From a virus: DNA of 58,122 nt. Both the position numbers and the translations under genes were made by a program. Below the pieces are notes generated by a model. That model had not been told where the DNA came from and ran no database searches. It was given only the letters and a program-made list of their open reading frames with translations. Of the stretch, positions 6,267-14,374 are shown piece by piece. Within the stretch, counting starts at the first letter, position 1; each line of letters starts with the position of its first letter. The stretch lies in the IMG/VR virus record IMGVR_UViG_3300024057_000003, positions 1 through 58,122 of that record. The stretch is one strand, 5' to 3'.

Positions 6267-9062
6267 GTGTACAAGCTCCTGCTCCCGCACGTCTTTCCGA
6301 ACGAACCGCCGATCAGGATCGTCAGGAGCGATTTCACCAAGCAGGCGTCCTTCTGCCCTCCGGAAGTCGCCTCCTTCTGCACGGACCTGAAGCCGGAGGA
6401 CGGGTTCACCTATCTCCATTTGAATGCCCTCGGATCTCAGGAGGTTTGGGGATCGAACGTCAACGGGGACGGATTCCCGGAGGAAGGCCTGCTTTTCAAG
6501 GGCGCGTCGCACGGCCTGAAGACCTTCGAGATGTTCGCCCACGTCTACCAGCACCACTGTTTCCCTGCGAGGACGACAGTCCTCATGGCAAATCGCGATC
6601 GGATCCCCATAGAGGACGTTCGGGAAGGTGACATGGTTATGACGCTCGAAGGGGCTCGCCCTGTGACCAAGACGATGCGTCAAGTATACGAGGGGTATGG
6701 TTCCAAGATCACTCTTCGTGGTGAGCAGGAAGATACGATAGCGACTGCCGAGCATCCGATCCTGACATATAAGAAAAATCAAGTTCACTGTGAACATGGA
6801 TATAGTCGCCAAACGCAGGGCACGCACGTCATTAACTGTCGGTCCATCCGGGAGCCGATTGGTCACCCATCCTGGATCCAAGCGTCTGAGCTGGAACCTG
6901 GAGATTACGTTGTTATCCCCCGGCCGAAACACGGGGACGAGCAGGTTGATCCATCCTTTGCAAAGCTCGTTGGGTGGGTCGCTTCAGATGGCTATCTTGG
7001 GAAAAAGGGGATCATTCAATTCTCGATTTCCGAGAAGAGCCGCGAGGACATAAGGTCCATAACATCGTGTCTCGAATCTCAGGGCGTTCGGGTTACTGTG
7101 ACGCCTATTCCAGACACCAAGATCGTAATGTTGAGTGCATGCTCACAATCACTACATGAGCGCCTGTCGCAATATGTGACTGGGGTGCTATCCCGGAAAA
7201 CGCTCACTTGCCGCGTTCTTGAGTGGGATAGACATTCGCTTTTAGATCTTCTCGGGGCTTATATCGATGGGGATGGCCATGTCGCGAGATCTGGTCGTAA
7301 TGCGGGGCAACTTAGAATTCGGTCCAGTTCTCATCAAATGAGGAATGCCCTTGCCGATGTTATCCGGGCGCTTGGCATCCCCGCCACCGTTAATGTTGAC
7401 TGCTCTCCGGGACCTATGAAATCGCCTACTAACGGGAAGACTTACTGGAGTAACGGAAGCGGGTGTGTTGCGGTTGTACCGAATCATACACGTTCTGTTG
7501 CAGTGAACAGCCGAAAGCTCGTCACCCGAAAGACCAAGGGGGCTGTCCGCTCATCTCTACTGCGCGACACATTCCTTGTCAAGGTTACAAATGTCGATCA
7601 AGTCTGGGTTAGCGAAGACGTCTTCAACTTGGAGGTTGACGGACCGCATCATTTTATTGCCAATGAGTTTGTCGCTCACAACTGCAACAAGGACCCGGCG
7701 AAGTCCATGGGGGCAGTGAAGATCGCCGCGTGGAATCCGAAGATGCACCGCGTGGAACTCATCGTGAAGGTGAGCAACAAGCGCGGGAGCGGGCTGATCG
7801 AGAAGGTCGCCTCGGGCGAATACCCGGAGTGGTCGATGGGGTGCAAGGTGCCGTACGACACCTGCTCGATCTGCAAGCACGCGGCGAAGAAGGTCTCGGA
7901 GTACTGCGACCACCTGAAGTATGCGATGAACAAGATCCTCGACGACGGTCGAAAGGTGTTCGCGATCAACGACAAGCCCAAGTTCTTCGACATCAGCGAG
8001 GTCGTGATCGGCGCGGACAAGGTGGCGAAGACGCTCCGAAAGGTCGCCAGCTCCAACCGGCCGTTCTCGTCGGCCGTGCTGGGCCTTCACTATTACGGAG
8101 AGGACGAGGGCCAGTACCCCAAAGTCCCCAAGGGGGTGCGCGAGAAGGTCGCCGCCCAGCCTGGAATGCCGAGTGAGCTGATCGCCGTCGGCGCCGAGAT
8201 CTACCGGAAGGAGCCGGAGCTTGCCCCGTCGGTGATCAAGAAGCTGGCGGCCCTTCCGCTCGCCGAGGCGCTTTCGACCCTGAGCTATACGGGCGTGGTC
8301 CTCCACCCCTCAGAGTTCCAGCGGCTCGCCCTCACCCAAGCGGGCCGGGAGAAGAAGGCTGAGAAGCTGGCGGCGCAGGGCATCGTCTTCCCGAGGATCA
8401 GTGAGGACGACGAAGCCTTGGTCGAGGTGCAGGACGATGGGATGATCCATCCCGACCACGTGTCGGAGCGCGCCTTCAAGATCGCCAGAGCCTACCTGCC
8501 GCACCGCTCGATTCTGGAGCCTTTCCTGGAGGAGCGGGTGGCGCGGCTCCCGAAGATGGCGAACCAGCCTCAGCCGCACAACATCACGTGGATCAAGACG
8601 GGGAGCGCAGGCCTCCTTGAGTTGCTCGGGACGCTCGGCCTGTCGTACTTCCTCTATCGTCGGGGATTCCCCCACGAGGCGAAGGCGTTCGAGTCCATCC
8701 TGGTGAAGAAGCCGTGGCTCGGCCCGATCCTTCTCGGCGGTGCGGCCGGGATGGTCGAACTGTCGAACGCCGCGTTCGGACCGTCGCCGCGTTCAGCCGC
8801 CCGGGAGAAGCTCCGCCAGGCGCACATGAAGGTCGGAGCGGCGTGGAAGACGATCGGCAGCGTGTTGGGGCCGGTCGGCCTGGCCTACCTCGCGGCGGCG
8901 AGCGCGGCGCGGAAGGAACTCACCGGCTACCCGCTGAGCGCGCCGGAGAGGGTGATCCGGCACTACCCCGGCCCCTTGGGGATCCTCGGGGTCTACGGGG
9001 TCCTGAAGGCTCGAAAGGCGTTGGCCGGGAAGGCCGCGCTGAAGGCTCTGGTGAAACGATGA
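6267..9062 (+). CDS. Putative prohead maturation protease, interrupted by an intein
   Basis: A precursor of 931 residues with a GTG start. Removing the intein (98-472) leaves 556 aa. The first extein part (GSNVNGDGF near 62-70, VYQHH ending at 97) continues after the intein with CNKDPAKSMGAV and, 50 residues on, EWSMGCKV. This HH...N-D-P...S-M-G pattern resembles the His/Ser layout of phage prohead serine proteases of the S78-like kind, with His96/97 and Ser523 (precursor numbering) as candidates. A Cys/His cluster (CSICKHAAKK, EYCDH) follows. The C-terminal 190 residues contain several hydrophobic segments, odd for a soluble protease. The gene lies four to six genes upstream of the capsid gene, as expected. 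The protease call rests on pattern and position only. Confidence 0.6.
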   Translation: MYKLLLPHVFPNEPPIRIVRSDFTKQASFCPPEVASFCTDLKPEDGFTYLHLNALGSQEVWGSNVNGDGFPEEGLLFKGASHGLKTFEMFAHVYQHHCFPARTTVLMANRDRIPIEDVREGDMVMTLEGARPVTKTMRQVYEGYGSKITLRGEQEDTIATAEHPILTYKKNQVHCEHGYSRQTQGTHVINCRSIREPIGHPSWIQASELEPGDYVVIPRPKHGDEQVDPSFAKLVGWVASDGYLGKKGIIQFSISEKSREDIRSITSCLESQGVRVTVTPIPDTKIVMLSACSQSLHERLSQYVTGVLSRKTLTCRVLEWDRHSLLDLLGAYIDGDGHVARSGRNAGQLRIRSSSHQMRNALADVIRALGIPATVNVDCSPGPMKSPTNGKTYWSNGSGCVAVVPNHTRSVAVNSRKLVTRKTKGAVRSSLLRDTFLVKVTNVDQVWVSEDVFNLEVDGPHHFIANEFVAHNCNKDPAKSMGAVKIAAWNPKMHRVELIVKVSNKRGSGLIEKVASGEYPEWSMGCKVPYDTCSICKHAAKKVSEYCDHLKYAMNKILDDGRKVFAINDKPKFFDISEVVIGADKVAKTLRKVASSNRPFSSAVLGLHYYGEDEGQYPKVPKGVREKVAAQPGMPSELIAVGAEIYRKEPELAPSVIKKLAALPLAEALSTLSYTGVVLHPSEFQRLALTQAGREKKAEKLAAQGIVFPRISEDDEALVEVQDDGMIHPDHVSERAFKIARAYLPHRSILEPFLEERVARLPKMANQPQPHNITWIKTGSAGLLELLGTLGLSYFLYRRGFPHEAKAFESILVKKPWLGPILLGGAAGMVELSNAAFGPSPRSAAREKLRQAHMKVGAAWKTIGSVLGPVGLAYLAAASAARKELTGYPLSAPERVIRHYPGPLGILGVYGVLKARKALAGKAALKALVKR
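6558..7682 (+). mobile_element. In-frame intein with LAGLIDADG homing endonuclease (375 aa)
   Basis: The intein begins with Cys98 (CFPARTTVLM), contains the TAEHPIL motif typical of splicing block B, and ends HHFIANEFVAHN before a Cys +1 extein residue, giving all standard splicing residues (C1, TxxH, HN, C+1). Two LAGLIDADG helices are visible, LVGWVASDGY (234-243, Asp241) and LLGAYIDGDG (328-337, Asp334 or Asp336), so the endonuclease looks intact. The DNA is visibly less GC-rich with freer codon use than the flanking extein, a sign of recent acquisition. Insertion is exactly after the His-His pair of the proposed protease active site, in line with the tendency of inteins to sit in conserved catalytic motifs. 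Confidence 0.92.
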
Positions 9063-9081
9063 TTATTTTTACGATCAGGGC

Positions 9082-9110
9082 TATACGATTTCCTGTTCGT
9101 GGATTAGGAT
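9082..9110 (+). promoter_or_regulatory. Late-type promoter (TATACG-N17-TAGGAT)
   Basis: TATACG at 9082-9087, 17 bases, TAGGAT at 9105-9110. It lies in the 104-base gap between the protease gene and the acidic protein gene at 9167. It shares the extended words GGGCTATAC and CGTGG with the promoter at 4520. It would drive the scaffold, decoration and capsid genes separately from the protease. Confidence 0.6.
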
Positions 9111-9166
9111 ACTGAGCGTGAACCGCAAGAACGGGGCAGGCGCGAGAGGCGCGTAAGGAGACAACG

Positions 9167-9880
9167 ATGCGCGTGAAGCTGAGCGAAATCATCGAAGGCC
9201 TCAACAAGGACGACGACTTCCGCAAGCTCGCCGAGGACGCGGGCGTCTCCCCGGCCGCGGTTGCGGGCGGCGGCGCCGGCGCGGGCGGCGGCAACACGAC
9301 GACCGAGACCCCGGACAGCGAGATGGTCGGGGACACGGTCGAGGACGAGAAGGAGAAGATCCAGACCAAGCTCATGGAGCTGGCTGGCCTCCAGTCGGAG
9401 TCGATCAGCGCCGCGAAGACCGAGGAAACGCTCAACACGGCCCAGAAGGCTCCGGCCGGTGAGGCCGCGCAGCCCGCGGGGACGGCGGTCAACCCCGGCG
9501 CGTCGGCCGAGGCCGACGAGGTCGCCGAGGTCGTCGCCAGCACGCTCGGCGGGATGAAGCCGGACCTGCGGAAGACCGCCAGCATCAAGATCGTCGAGAA
9601 GATCGCCCAGATGGGCGCCCTCGCGGTCGACGACCTCAAGGACGTCAAGGTCGCCAGCGCGCGCGCGGACGAGTACGACGCCGCTGGCCGCCTGATGGCC
9701 CGCGCGTACCACGACGAGCACCAGAAGATCGCCACGGGGATGGCCGCCAAGATGGCGGCCGACGACACCGCGGGCGAAGGGGCCGAAGAGGCCGGTGACG
9801 ACGCCGCCGACTCGGAGGCCGACAACGACACCGGGCTGACCTCCGACGAGCTGGAGTTCGTCGAGAGCCTGGAATCCTAG
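9167..9880 (+). CDS. Acidic scaffold-like protein (237 aa)
   Basis: A 237-residue, very acidic, Ala/Glu-rich protein with a Gly-rich linker near residues 30-45 and coiled-coil-like helices. Composition and position, upstream of the capsid gene and downstream of the protease, suit a scaffolding or core protein, but no family is recognised. It carries K-[TVI]-A motifs (EKIAQ, RKTAS, VKVAS, QKIAT). Its last 60 residues, with ARAYHDEHQKIA and a DELEFVESLES end, resemble the small protein at 19355-19585. Ribosome binding site AAGGAGA lies 7-8 bases from the ATG. Confidence 0.7.
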   Translation: MRVKLSEIIEGLNKDDDFRKLAEDAGVSPAAVAGGGAGAGGGNTTTETPDSEMVGDTVEDEKEKIQTKLMELAGLQSESISAAKTEETLNTAQKAPAGEAAQPAGTAVNPGASAEADEVAEVVASTLGGMKPDLRKTASIKIVEKIAQMGALAVDDLKDVKVASARADEYDAAGRLMARAYHDEHQKIATGMAAKMAADDTAGEGAEEAGDDAADSEADNDTGLTSDELEFVESLES

Positions 9881-9897
9881 CGAAGAAGGAGCTGCTC

Positions 9898-10623
9898 ATG
9901 TCCACGAGCCTGAGAAAGATCTTCGACGAGGCGTACGGCGGCACCGAGAAGACGGCCGAAGACATCTTCGACCAGATGCTCGGCAAGGAAGAGGACGCCG
10001 ATCGCACGACGAAGCTGGCGGCCGCGTACGACGAACTCGGGCGCGACATGGCCCGCGAGACCTTCGCGGCCGAGGTCCTCGGGGAGAACGGCGAAAAGAC
10101 CGCCGCCTCCAAGGTCCTCGACGAGATCCTGGAGAAGGATGCCGCCGCGTCCGACGAGGACGACGACGGCGAGAAGACCGCCTCCGCGTCGGATGACGAC
10201 GGCGACGAGGACGAGGACGGCACCGAGAAGGACGCCGCCGACGGCGTCCTGGCCGATCTCCTCGGTGTCGAGAAGGAAGCCGAGGCCGAGATCGAAGGGG
10301 CCGACGAGTTCGAGGAGAAGCTCGCCTCGATCGACAAGGAGGCGGCTGTCGCCTTCAAGCTCATCAAGGAGGCCGCCAAGGGCACGAAGGGCGCGAAGAC
10401 GCTCTGGAAGCGGATCGTCCAGCTCGCCCGCAAGGGCAAGAAGAAGGCGAAGCGGTTCGTCGGCAAGGGCTACGAGGCCATGAAGCACGCGCCGAAGGAG
10501 ACCAAGAAGGGCCTGCGGCGTGCGTACAGGGCGGTCAAGAAGCATCCGGGCGTGGCCAGCGGAAGCATGGCCGCGGGCCTGGCGGGCGGGTACGCCGCCG
10601 GAAGGAAGAGGAAGGCCGAGTAG
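9898..10623 (+). CDS. Acidic/basic two-part head protein, scaffold or internal protein candidate (241 aa)
   Basis: Unknown 241-residue protein with strongly split charge: residues 1-140 are rich in Asp/Glu (including a DDDGDEDEDG run), residues 150-241 in Lys/Arg, ending AGRKRKAE. The N-terminus MSTSLRKIFDEAYGGTEKTA resembles the short leaders of the small proteins at 13973-15760. The basic tail could bind DNA and the acidic part could act as scaffold. It follows the previous gene by 17 bases with a GAAGGAG ribosome binding site. Function is inferred only. Confidence 0.65.
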   Translation: MSTSLRKIFDEAYGGTEKTAEDIFDQMLGKEEDADRTTKLAAAYDELGRDMARETFAAEVLGENGEKTAASKVLDEILEKDAAASDEDDDGEKTASASDDDGDEDEDGTEKDAADGVLADLLGVEKEAEAEIEGADEFEEKLASIDKEAAVAFKLIKEAAKGTKGAKTLWKRIVQLARKGKKKAKRFVGKGYEAMKHAPKETKKGLRRAYRAVKKHPGVASGSMAAGLAGGYAAGRKRKAE

Positions 10624-10627
10624 TTTC

Positions 10628-10855
10628 ATGACGCTCCAGGACCAACTTGTCGCGAAGATCGCCGCGAAGCGGGCCATCCCGCCCGCCAACGACGGCGAGG
10701 GCAACGTCCTCGTCTTGGACGGCGAGGGTCTCGACAAGTTGGCCAACGCGCTGGAGACTCTGGCGGGATCGCCGGATGACCTCGACGCGGATACGGAGAC
10801 GGCCCTCCAGTCGATCGTGGACGGAGCCTCCAAGAGCAGGGAGAAAGCGGCGTGA
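10628..10855 (+). CDS. Small hypothetical protein (75 aa)
   Basis: Unknown 75-residue protein starting MTLQDQLVAKIAAKRAIPP. The in-frame ORF extends upstream to 10520, but that part is a shadow of the previous gene, and the ATG at 10628 follows its stop. It has an acidic central part. The stop overlaps the next start as GTGA. Confidence 0.65.
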   Translation: MTLQDQLVAKIAAKRAIPPANDGEGNVLVLDGEGLDKLANALETLAGSPDDLDADTETALQSIVDGASKSREKAA

Positions 10856-11217
10856 AGCAAGCACACAAGGAACTGCTGCTGAAGGTCGCCAGCGTGGTAC
10901 GCCAGCTCAAGCGCGAGCGGGATTTCCTCGTCGACGAGCTGGCGACCGCCATGCACAAGGAGAGTGCGTCGACCGTCGCGAAGGACCTCGTCCAGCGGGG
11001 GATCTACTCGCAGGAGGAGCTCGACAGCGCGGTCGAGAAGGTCTCGAAGGTCAAGCACCTGGGCGCTCTGAAGGAGGCCCTGGCGATCGTGCAGCCGAAG
11101 AAAGATCTTCCGATCGGAACGGTCGAGAAGACGGCGGAGGCGAACGGGGCCGTGTCCGACGCCGAGCGCAAGATGATGGAAGATCCGGCCATTCAACATC
11201 TACTCCAGTACGTGTAA
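10852..11217 (+). CDS. Small helical hypothetical protein (121 aa)
   Basis: Unknown 121-residue helical protein with a GTG start coupled to the previous stop (GTGA). It begins MKQAHKELLLKVASVVRQL. The motif VEKTAEANG near residue 92 matches the K-[TV]-A pattern repeated across this head region. It lies just before the decoration-like gene. No family was recognised. Confidence 0.7.
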   Translation: MKQAHKELLLKVASVVRQLKRERDFLVDELATAMHKESASTVAKDLVQRGIYSQEELDSAVEKVSKVKHLGALKEALAIVQPKKDLPIGTVEKTAEANGAVSDAERKMMEDPAIQHLLQYV

Positions 11218-11232
11218 GGAAGGGGACGCAAG

Positions 11233-11736
11233 ATGGGCAAAGTGCTTCCGGACACCTCGGTCGTGACGTTCTACCGGCGTTCGCTGACGCCGGCGGATGC
11301 GCTGATCTCGGACTCCGGCGAGAATTCCGATCCGGCGCTCGACACCAAGACGATCGACGTCGAGGCGGGCGAGTGGGTCACGCTGGACGGCTCCAAGAAA
11401 GCCGTGCGTCTCGGCGCGTCCCCCGGGGGAGCCGGACTCCTGGCGTTCCCGGTCTGGGTGTCGGATCGCCGCGACGCGGCCGCCGCGCTCCAGATCACGG
11501 TCATCCACGGCGTCCACCAGGGCCAGATCTCGCTCTTCGACACCGGCGTCGGCGCGTACTCGCCGGGCGACCGCCTCACGGCCAAGCTCGTGAGCGGAAA
11601 GAGCATCCTGACCAAGGCGGCCTCGGGCGACGCGGTCGTGGCGATCGCGGAAGGCCCGGCATCGGCGGCGACGGCGGAGTTCCCGTCGGGACTCCTGCCG
11701 TACACCACGATCAACGCGGGGCACATCGTCCCGTAA
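11233..11736 (+). CDS. Putative capsid decoration (head stabilising) protein (167 aa)
   Basis: A 167-residue, beta-rich, Ser/Gly/Ala-rich protein with no charged coiled coil, immediately upstream of the major capsid gene. The order decoration-then-capsid is common in tailed phages. The N-terminal TFYRRSLTPADALIS region and the rest look like a small beta-barrel protein. It has a strong ribosome binding site (GGAAGGGGA). The assignment rests on position and composition, not on a motif. Confidence 0.5.
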   Translation: MGKVLPDTSVVTFYRRSLTPADALISDSGENSDPALDTKTIDVEAGEWVTLDGSKKAVRLGASPGGAGLLAFPVWVSDRRDAAAALQITVIHGVHQGQISLFDTGVGAYSPGDRLTAKLVSGKSILTKAASGDAVVAIAEGPASAATAEFPSGLLPYTTINAGHIVP

Positions 11737-11787
11737 ACTGAGGGGCTGAACACGAACTGAAGCCTTCGTTGCAAGGGAGCTGAGAAC

Positions 11788-12747
11788 ATGGGCATGGAAA
11801 AAATCGGTCAGGCCACGGCGGATGCGCTCAACGCGGCCTTCAACCAGCAGATGGAGTCGCCCGAGGGGCGCAAGGAGCTGACGGACAAGACGCTCCTGTA
11901 CATCAAGCAGCTCCTCCGCGAGGAGAGCTTCGTCCGCAAGATCCTGCCGCCGGAGAGCGTCACGAAGTACGACCTCCAGCGGGACGTCAACTCGGACACG
12001 GTCGTCAAGATCGTGGACATCGAGCCGAACTCGCGGGCGGCGGCGCTCAACTTCCGCGGCGAGGCGAGCTCCGAGTTCGTCGAGGGGAAGCGCTTCGCGA
12101 TTCCGTTCTTCACCATCTCCTCGCAGATGTACGAGAAGACGGAGCAGGAGCTCTTCGCCTTCGAGATGCCGGTCATCAAGGTGATCGAGGAGAACTCGGT
12201 CAAGGACATCCAGGAGGTCGAGGACGTCACCTGGATCCGGTTCTCGCAGGCCGCGGCGACGAGCACGGGCAAGATCCTGACGGCCGCCGGCGACCCGAAC
12301 CTGACGACCGCGCTGATGCGCGACCTCTTCAAGCTGATCGACGGCGATCGGCTGATCACCACGACGCTCCTGATGAACTCCCAGACCTGGGACGACATCC
12401 TGACCTTCGGCCAGCCCGTCTTCGGCGACTCGATCGCCGGGAAGGTCATCATCGACGGGTACACGTATGATCAGATCCTCGGCAAGAAGCTGATCATCAC
12501 GACGAAGACGAAGACCCAGGACGACCGTCACCTGGTCCCCTTCGGGCAGGTCTGGTCCTACACCGACCCGCAGTACCTCGGCCGGTTCTACATCCTCAAC
12601 AGCACGAAGCTGTACATGGACAAGGTGGCCGAGGTGATCCGGTGGAAGGCCTGGGAGGTCATCGGCATCGGCGTCGGCAACACGAAGTCGATCGCCAAGC
12701 TGGAGTTCGGCACGGGCGTCGGCCTCGTTCCGGGCGACCCGGTCTAA
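11788..12747 (+). CDS. Major capsid protein, HK97-fold candidate (319 aa)
   Basis: A 319-residue protein with the general layout of HK97-fold capsid proteins: a short helical N-terminal arm (MGMEKIGQATADALNAAF), a spine helix region, a central alternating alpha/beta domain and a beta-rich C-terminus ending in a Gly/Val-rich strand. Position after scaffold and decoration genes, its own strong terminator just downstream, and GC-rich, strongly biased codons all fit the most abundant virion protein. The N-terminal MEKIG may be part of a removable segment. A second ATG two codons on (11794) is possible. Family assignment is by context and pattern. Confidence 0.75.
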   Translation: MGMEKIGQATADALNAAFNQQMESPEGRKELTDKTLLYIKQLLREESFVRKILPPESVTKYDLQRDVNSDTVVKIVDIEPNSRAAALNFRGEASSEFVEGKRFAIPFFTISSQMYEKTEQELFAFEMPVIKVIEENSVKDIQEVEDVTWIRFSQAAATSTGKILTAAGDPNLTTALMRDLFKLIDGDRLITTTLLMNSQTWDDILTFGQPVFGDSIAGKVIIDGYTYDQILGKKLIITTKTKTQDDRHLVPFGQVWSYTDPQYLGRFYILNSTKLYMDKVAEVIRWKAWEVIGIGVGNTKSIAKLEFGTGVGLVPGDPV

Positions 12748-12772
12748 ACCCGGGTTCACAACTGAAGCTTCC

Positions 12773-12808
12773 GAATGGGCGCGGGGTAACACCCGCGCCC
12801 ATTCTTTT
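12773..12808 (+). terminator. Strong intrinsic terminator after the capsid gene
   Basis: GAATGGGCGCGGG (12773-12785) pairs perfectly with CCCGCGCCCATTC (12792-12804) around a six-base loop and is followed by TTTT. The 13-bp GC-rich stem is the best terminator in the window and should limit read-through from the capsid gene into the neck genes. Confidence 0.85.
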
Positions 12809-12819
12809 AGGTGGCGAGT

Positions 12820-13038
12820 ATGGCGAAGGACATCGAAAACCTGACCGACCGCCACATCCGATGCGGAGGCTGGGTCTTCCTTCCGAAGAAGATTCAGCGT
12901 AACATCCCTGACGACAAGGTTCCCCCGGAGGCGTGGAGACAGGCGATGCAGCAGCCGTTCCCGACGCTCCGGATCACGGATTCGGATGAGGAGGTCATCC
13001 CCTTTGTGATTCCACTTCTGGACTCGGATGGGAGCTGA
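12820..13038 (+). CDS. Small hypothetical protein (72 aa)
   Basis: Unknown 72-residue protein starting MAKDIENLTDRHIRCGG. The ATG at 12820 is chosen over the upstream GTG at 12811 because AGGTGG is well spaced from it. The gene begins just after the capsid terminator and is followed two bases later by the next gene. It is possibly a small head-completion factor, by position only. Confidence 0.65.
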   Translation: MAKDIENLTDRHIRCGGWVFLPKKIQRNIPDDKVPPEAWRQAMQQPFPTLRITDSDEEVIPFVIPLLDSDGS

Positions 13039-13040
13039 CG

Positions 13041-13553
13041 GTGGCGATTGACAGGCTCACGTTCATCGAGCAGGTCCGCGACTACATGCGGGACTTCCCC
13101 GAGTTCAACGCCCTGACTCCGGGGGAGGAAACGAGCGACAGCCTGATCAACCTGTGCGCGGACCTCGCCGCCGACGACTTCTCGACCACGATGCCGCCGA
13201 TCGGCCAGTTCACGGTCGAGAGCCACCCGTCGCTTTACCTGCTCCTGTTGGGCACGGTCATCCAGATCCTCCGCTCCGCGGGGATCCTCCAGGCCCGCAA
13301 CAACCTCAACTACTCGGACGGCGGCCTGACGGTCGCGACGTCGGACAAGGCGCCGATCTATCAGGCCTACGCGAACTGGATCATCGGGGAGTACGAGCGC
13401 AAGAAGCGGACGCTGAAGATCTCGCTCAACGCCGGGACCGCGTACGGTGGCGTCCGAAGCGAGTACAGTTGGATCGGAGCGTACGGCCAGTACATCGGAC
13501 TTGCCAGCATCGACTCCTATACAGCGGTGCGCTTCGGGTCTATAATCTTCTGA
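13041..13553 (+). CDS. Putative head completion / head-tail connector protein (170 aa)
   Basis: A 170-residue protein with GTG start. It begins with helices (RLTFIEQVRDYMRDF), has a central hydrophobic helix (SLYLLLLGTVIQIL) and ends with a Tyr/Gly-rich region. The helix-rich start and location right after the capsid gene suit a head-tail connector or adaptor, but there is no diagnostic motif. The promoter for the next gene lies inside its last 36 bases. Confidence 0.5.
   Translation: MAIDRLTFIEQVRDYMRDFPEFNALTPGEETSDSLINLCADLAADDFSTTMPPIGQFTVESHPSLYLLLLGTVIQILRSAGILQARNNLNYSDGGLTVATSDKAPIYQAYANWIIGEYERKKRTLKISLNAGTAYGGVRSEYSWIGAYGQYIGLASIDSYTAVRFGSIIF
13518..13546 (+). promoter_or_regulatory. 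Late-type promoter (TATACA-N17-TATAAT)
   Basis: TATACA at 13518-13523, exactly 17 bases, TATAAT at 13541-13546. It is embedded in the 3' end of the preceding gene and faces the run of small leader-bearing proteins starting at 13567. This is the cleanest copy of the TATACA-type promoter in the window. Confidence 0.7.
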
Positions 13554-13566
13554 GAAGGGAGACCGC

Positions 13567-13971
13567 ATGGACAAGCAGGCCAAGGAGAACTGGGCGGTCG
13601 CCGGACTGATCGCTGGCGAAGCCTTCGCGGACGAGTTCAAGAAGATGGCGGGCGTGTTCCTTCTCGAACGCTACGTCGCCGACAACGGCTTCACGAAAGA
13701 CGCCGCGGGCCTGGCGCGCCGGGCGTTCAAGGCGGTGACCACCTCACCCGCCCTCCGGAGGATCGGCATCCCAGCCGCCGCGCTGGCCGCGGGCGGCGGG
13801 GCCGGCGCGATCGTCGGCATGAAGAAGGAGCGGCAGGAGGCGATGGAGGAGATCAACACCATCGCGCCAAAGATCTTCCGCCACGGCTTCGTCCAGGGGG
13901 CGCGGCAGGGATTCGCGCGCGGCGCGCGGGCTGGCTTCCTGCACGCCAGAGGGGAGCGTTCGACCGGATAG
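13567..13971 (+). CDS. Small basic Gly/Ala-rich protein, candidate internal protein (134 aa)
   Basis: Unknown 134-residue protein. The N-terminus has an AFADEFKKMAGVF element, followed by a hydrophobic Gly/Ala segment (IPAAALAAGGGAGAIVGM, about residues 74-91) and a basic C-terminus with Arg/Gly/Phe-rich repeats (GFVQGARQGFARGARAGF). It is the first gene after the promoter at 13518 and opens a series of six consecutive genes of similar style. No family was recognised; capsid-internal or membrane-active roles are both conceivable. Confidence 0.6.
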   Translation: MDKQAKENWAVAGLIAGEAFADEFKKMAGVFLLERYVADNGFTKDAAGLARRAFKAVTTSPALRRIGIPAAALAAGGGAGAIVGMKKERQEAMEEINTIAPKIFRHGFVQGARQGFARGARAGFLHARGERSTG

Positions 13972-13972
13972 G

Positions 13973-14374
13973 ATGAGCAGGGAAGGCGCATTCGTCCAGG
14001 GCTTCACCGAAGAGTGCGAGCGGATGGAGAAGCAGGGGATCCTGTTCCTCCCCGCTCTGGCCGCCGGTCTCCTTGTCGGAGGAGTCGGGGCGGCGGCCGG
14101 ACTGGCCGGAGCTGGAAAGCCGAAGGACATCGTGCAGAGGAAGTGGTATCGCGCCGGCGAGATCCCGAAGACGCTGGGGCTGACCACGGCCTTGGCGGGC
14201 GGAATGGCGCCGGGGGCGTCCGGCGCTCTGGGCCTCGGCCTGCGCGGCCTCGCCGGTTCCGAAGTGGCCAGTTCGGCCGCTGGATCGCGCGGCCCCGGAC
14301 TGGCGTGGAGGCCGAAGTCGATCGCGAGGACGCCATTGAATCGCCAGCCCAAGCAGATCGCGGGAGGCTTCTGA
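13973..14374 (+). CDS. Leader-bearing Gly-rich protein, candidate internal or membrane-active protein (133 aa)
   Basis: Unknown 133-residue protein starting MSREGAFVQGFTEECERMEK, an aromatic/acidic leader ending in MEKQG. It is followed at once by a hydrophobic Gly/Ala stretch (ILFLPALAAGLLVGGVGAAA) that could span a membrane, then a Gly-rich basic tail. The stop overlaps the next ATG as TGATG. Its architecture matches the neighbouring genes up to 15760. Confidence 0.6.
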   Translation: MSREGAFVQGFTEECERMEKQGILFLPALAAGLLVGGVGAAAGLAGAGKPKDIVQRKWYRAGEIPKTLGLTTALAGGMAPGASGALGLGLRGLAGSEVASSAAGSRGPGLAWRPKSIARTPLNRQPKQIAGGF

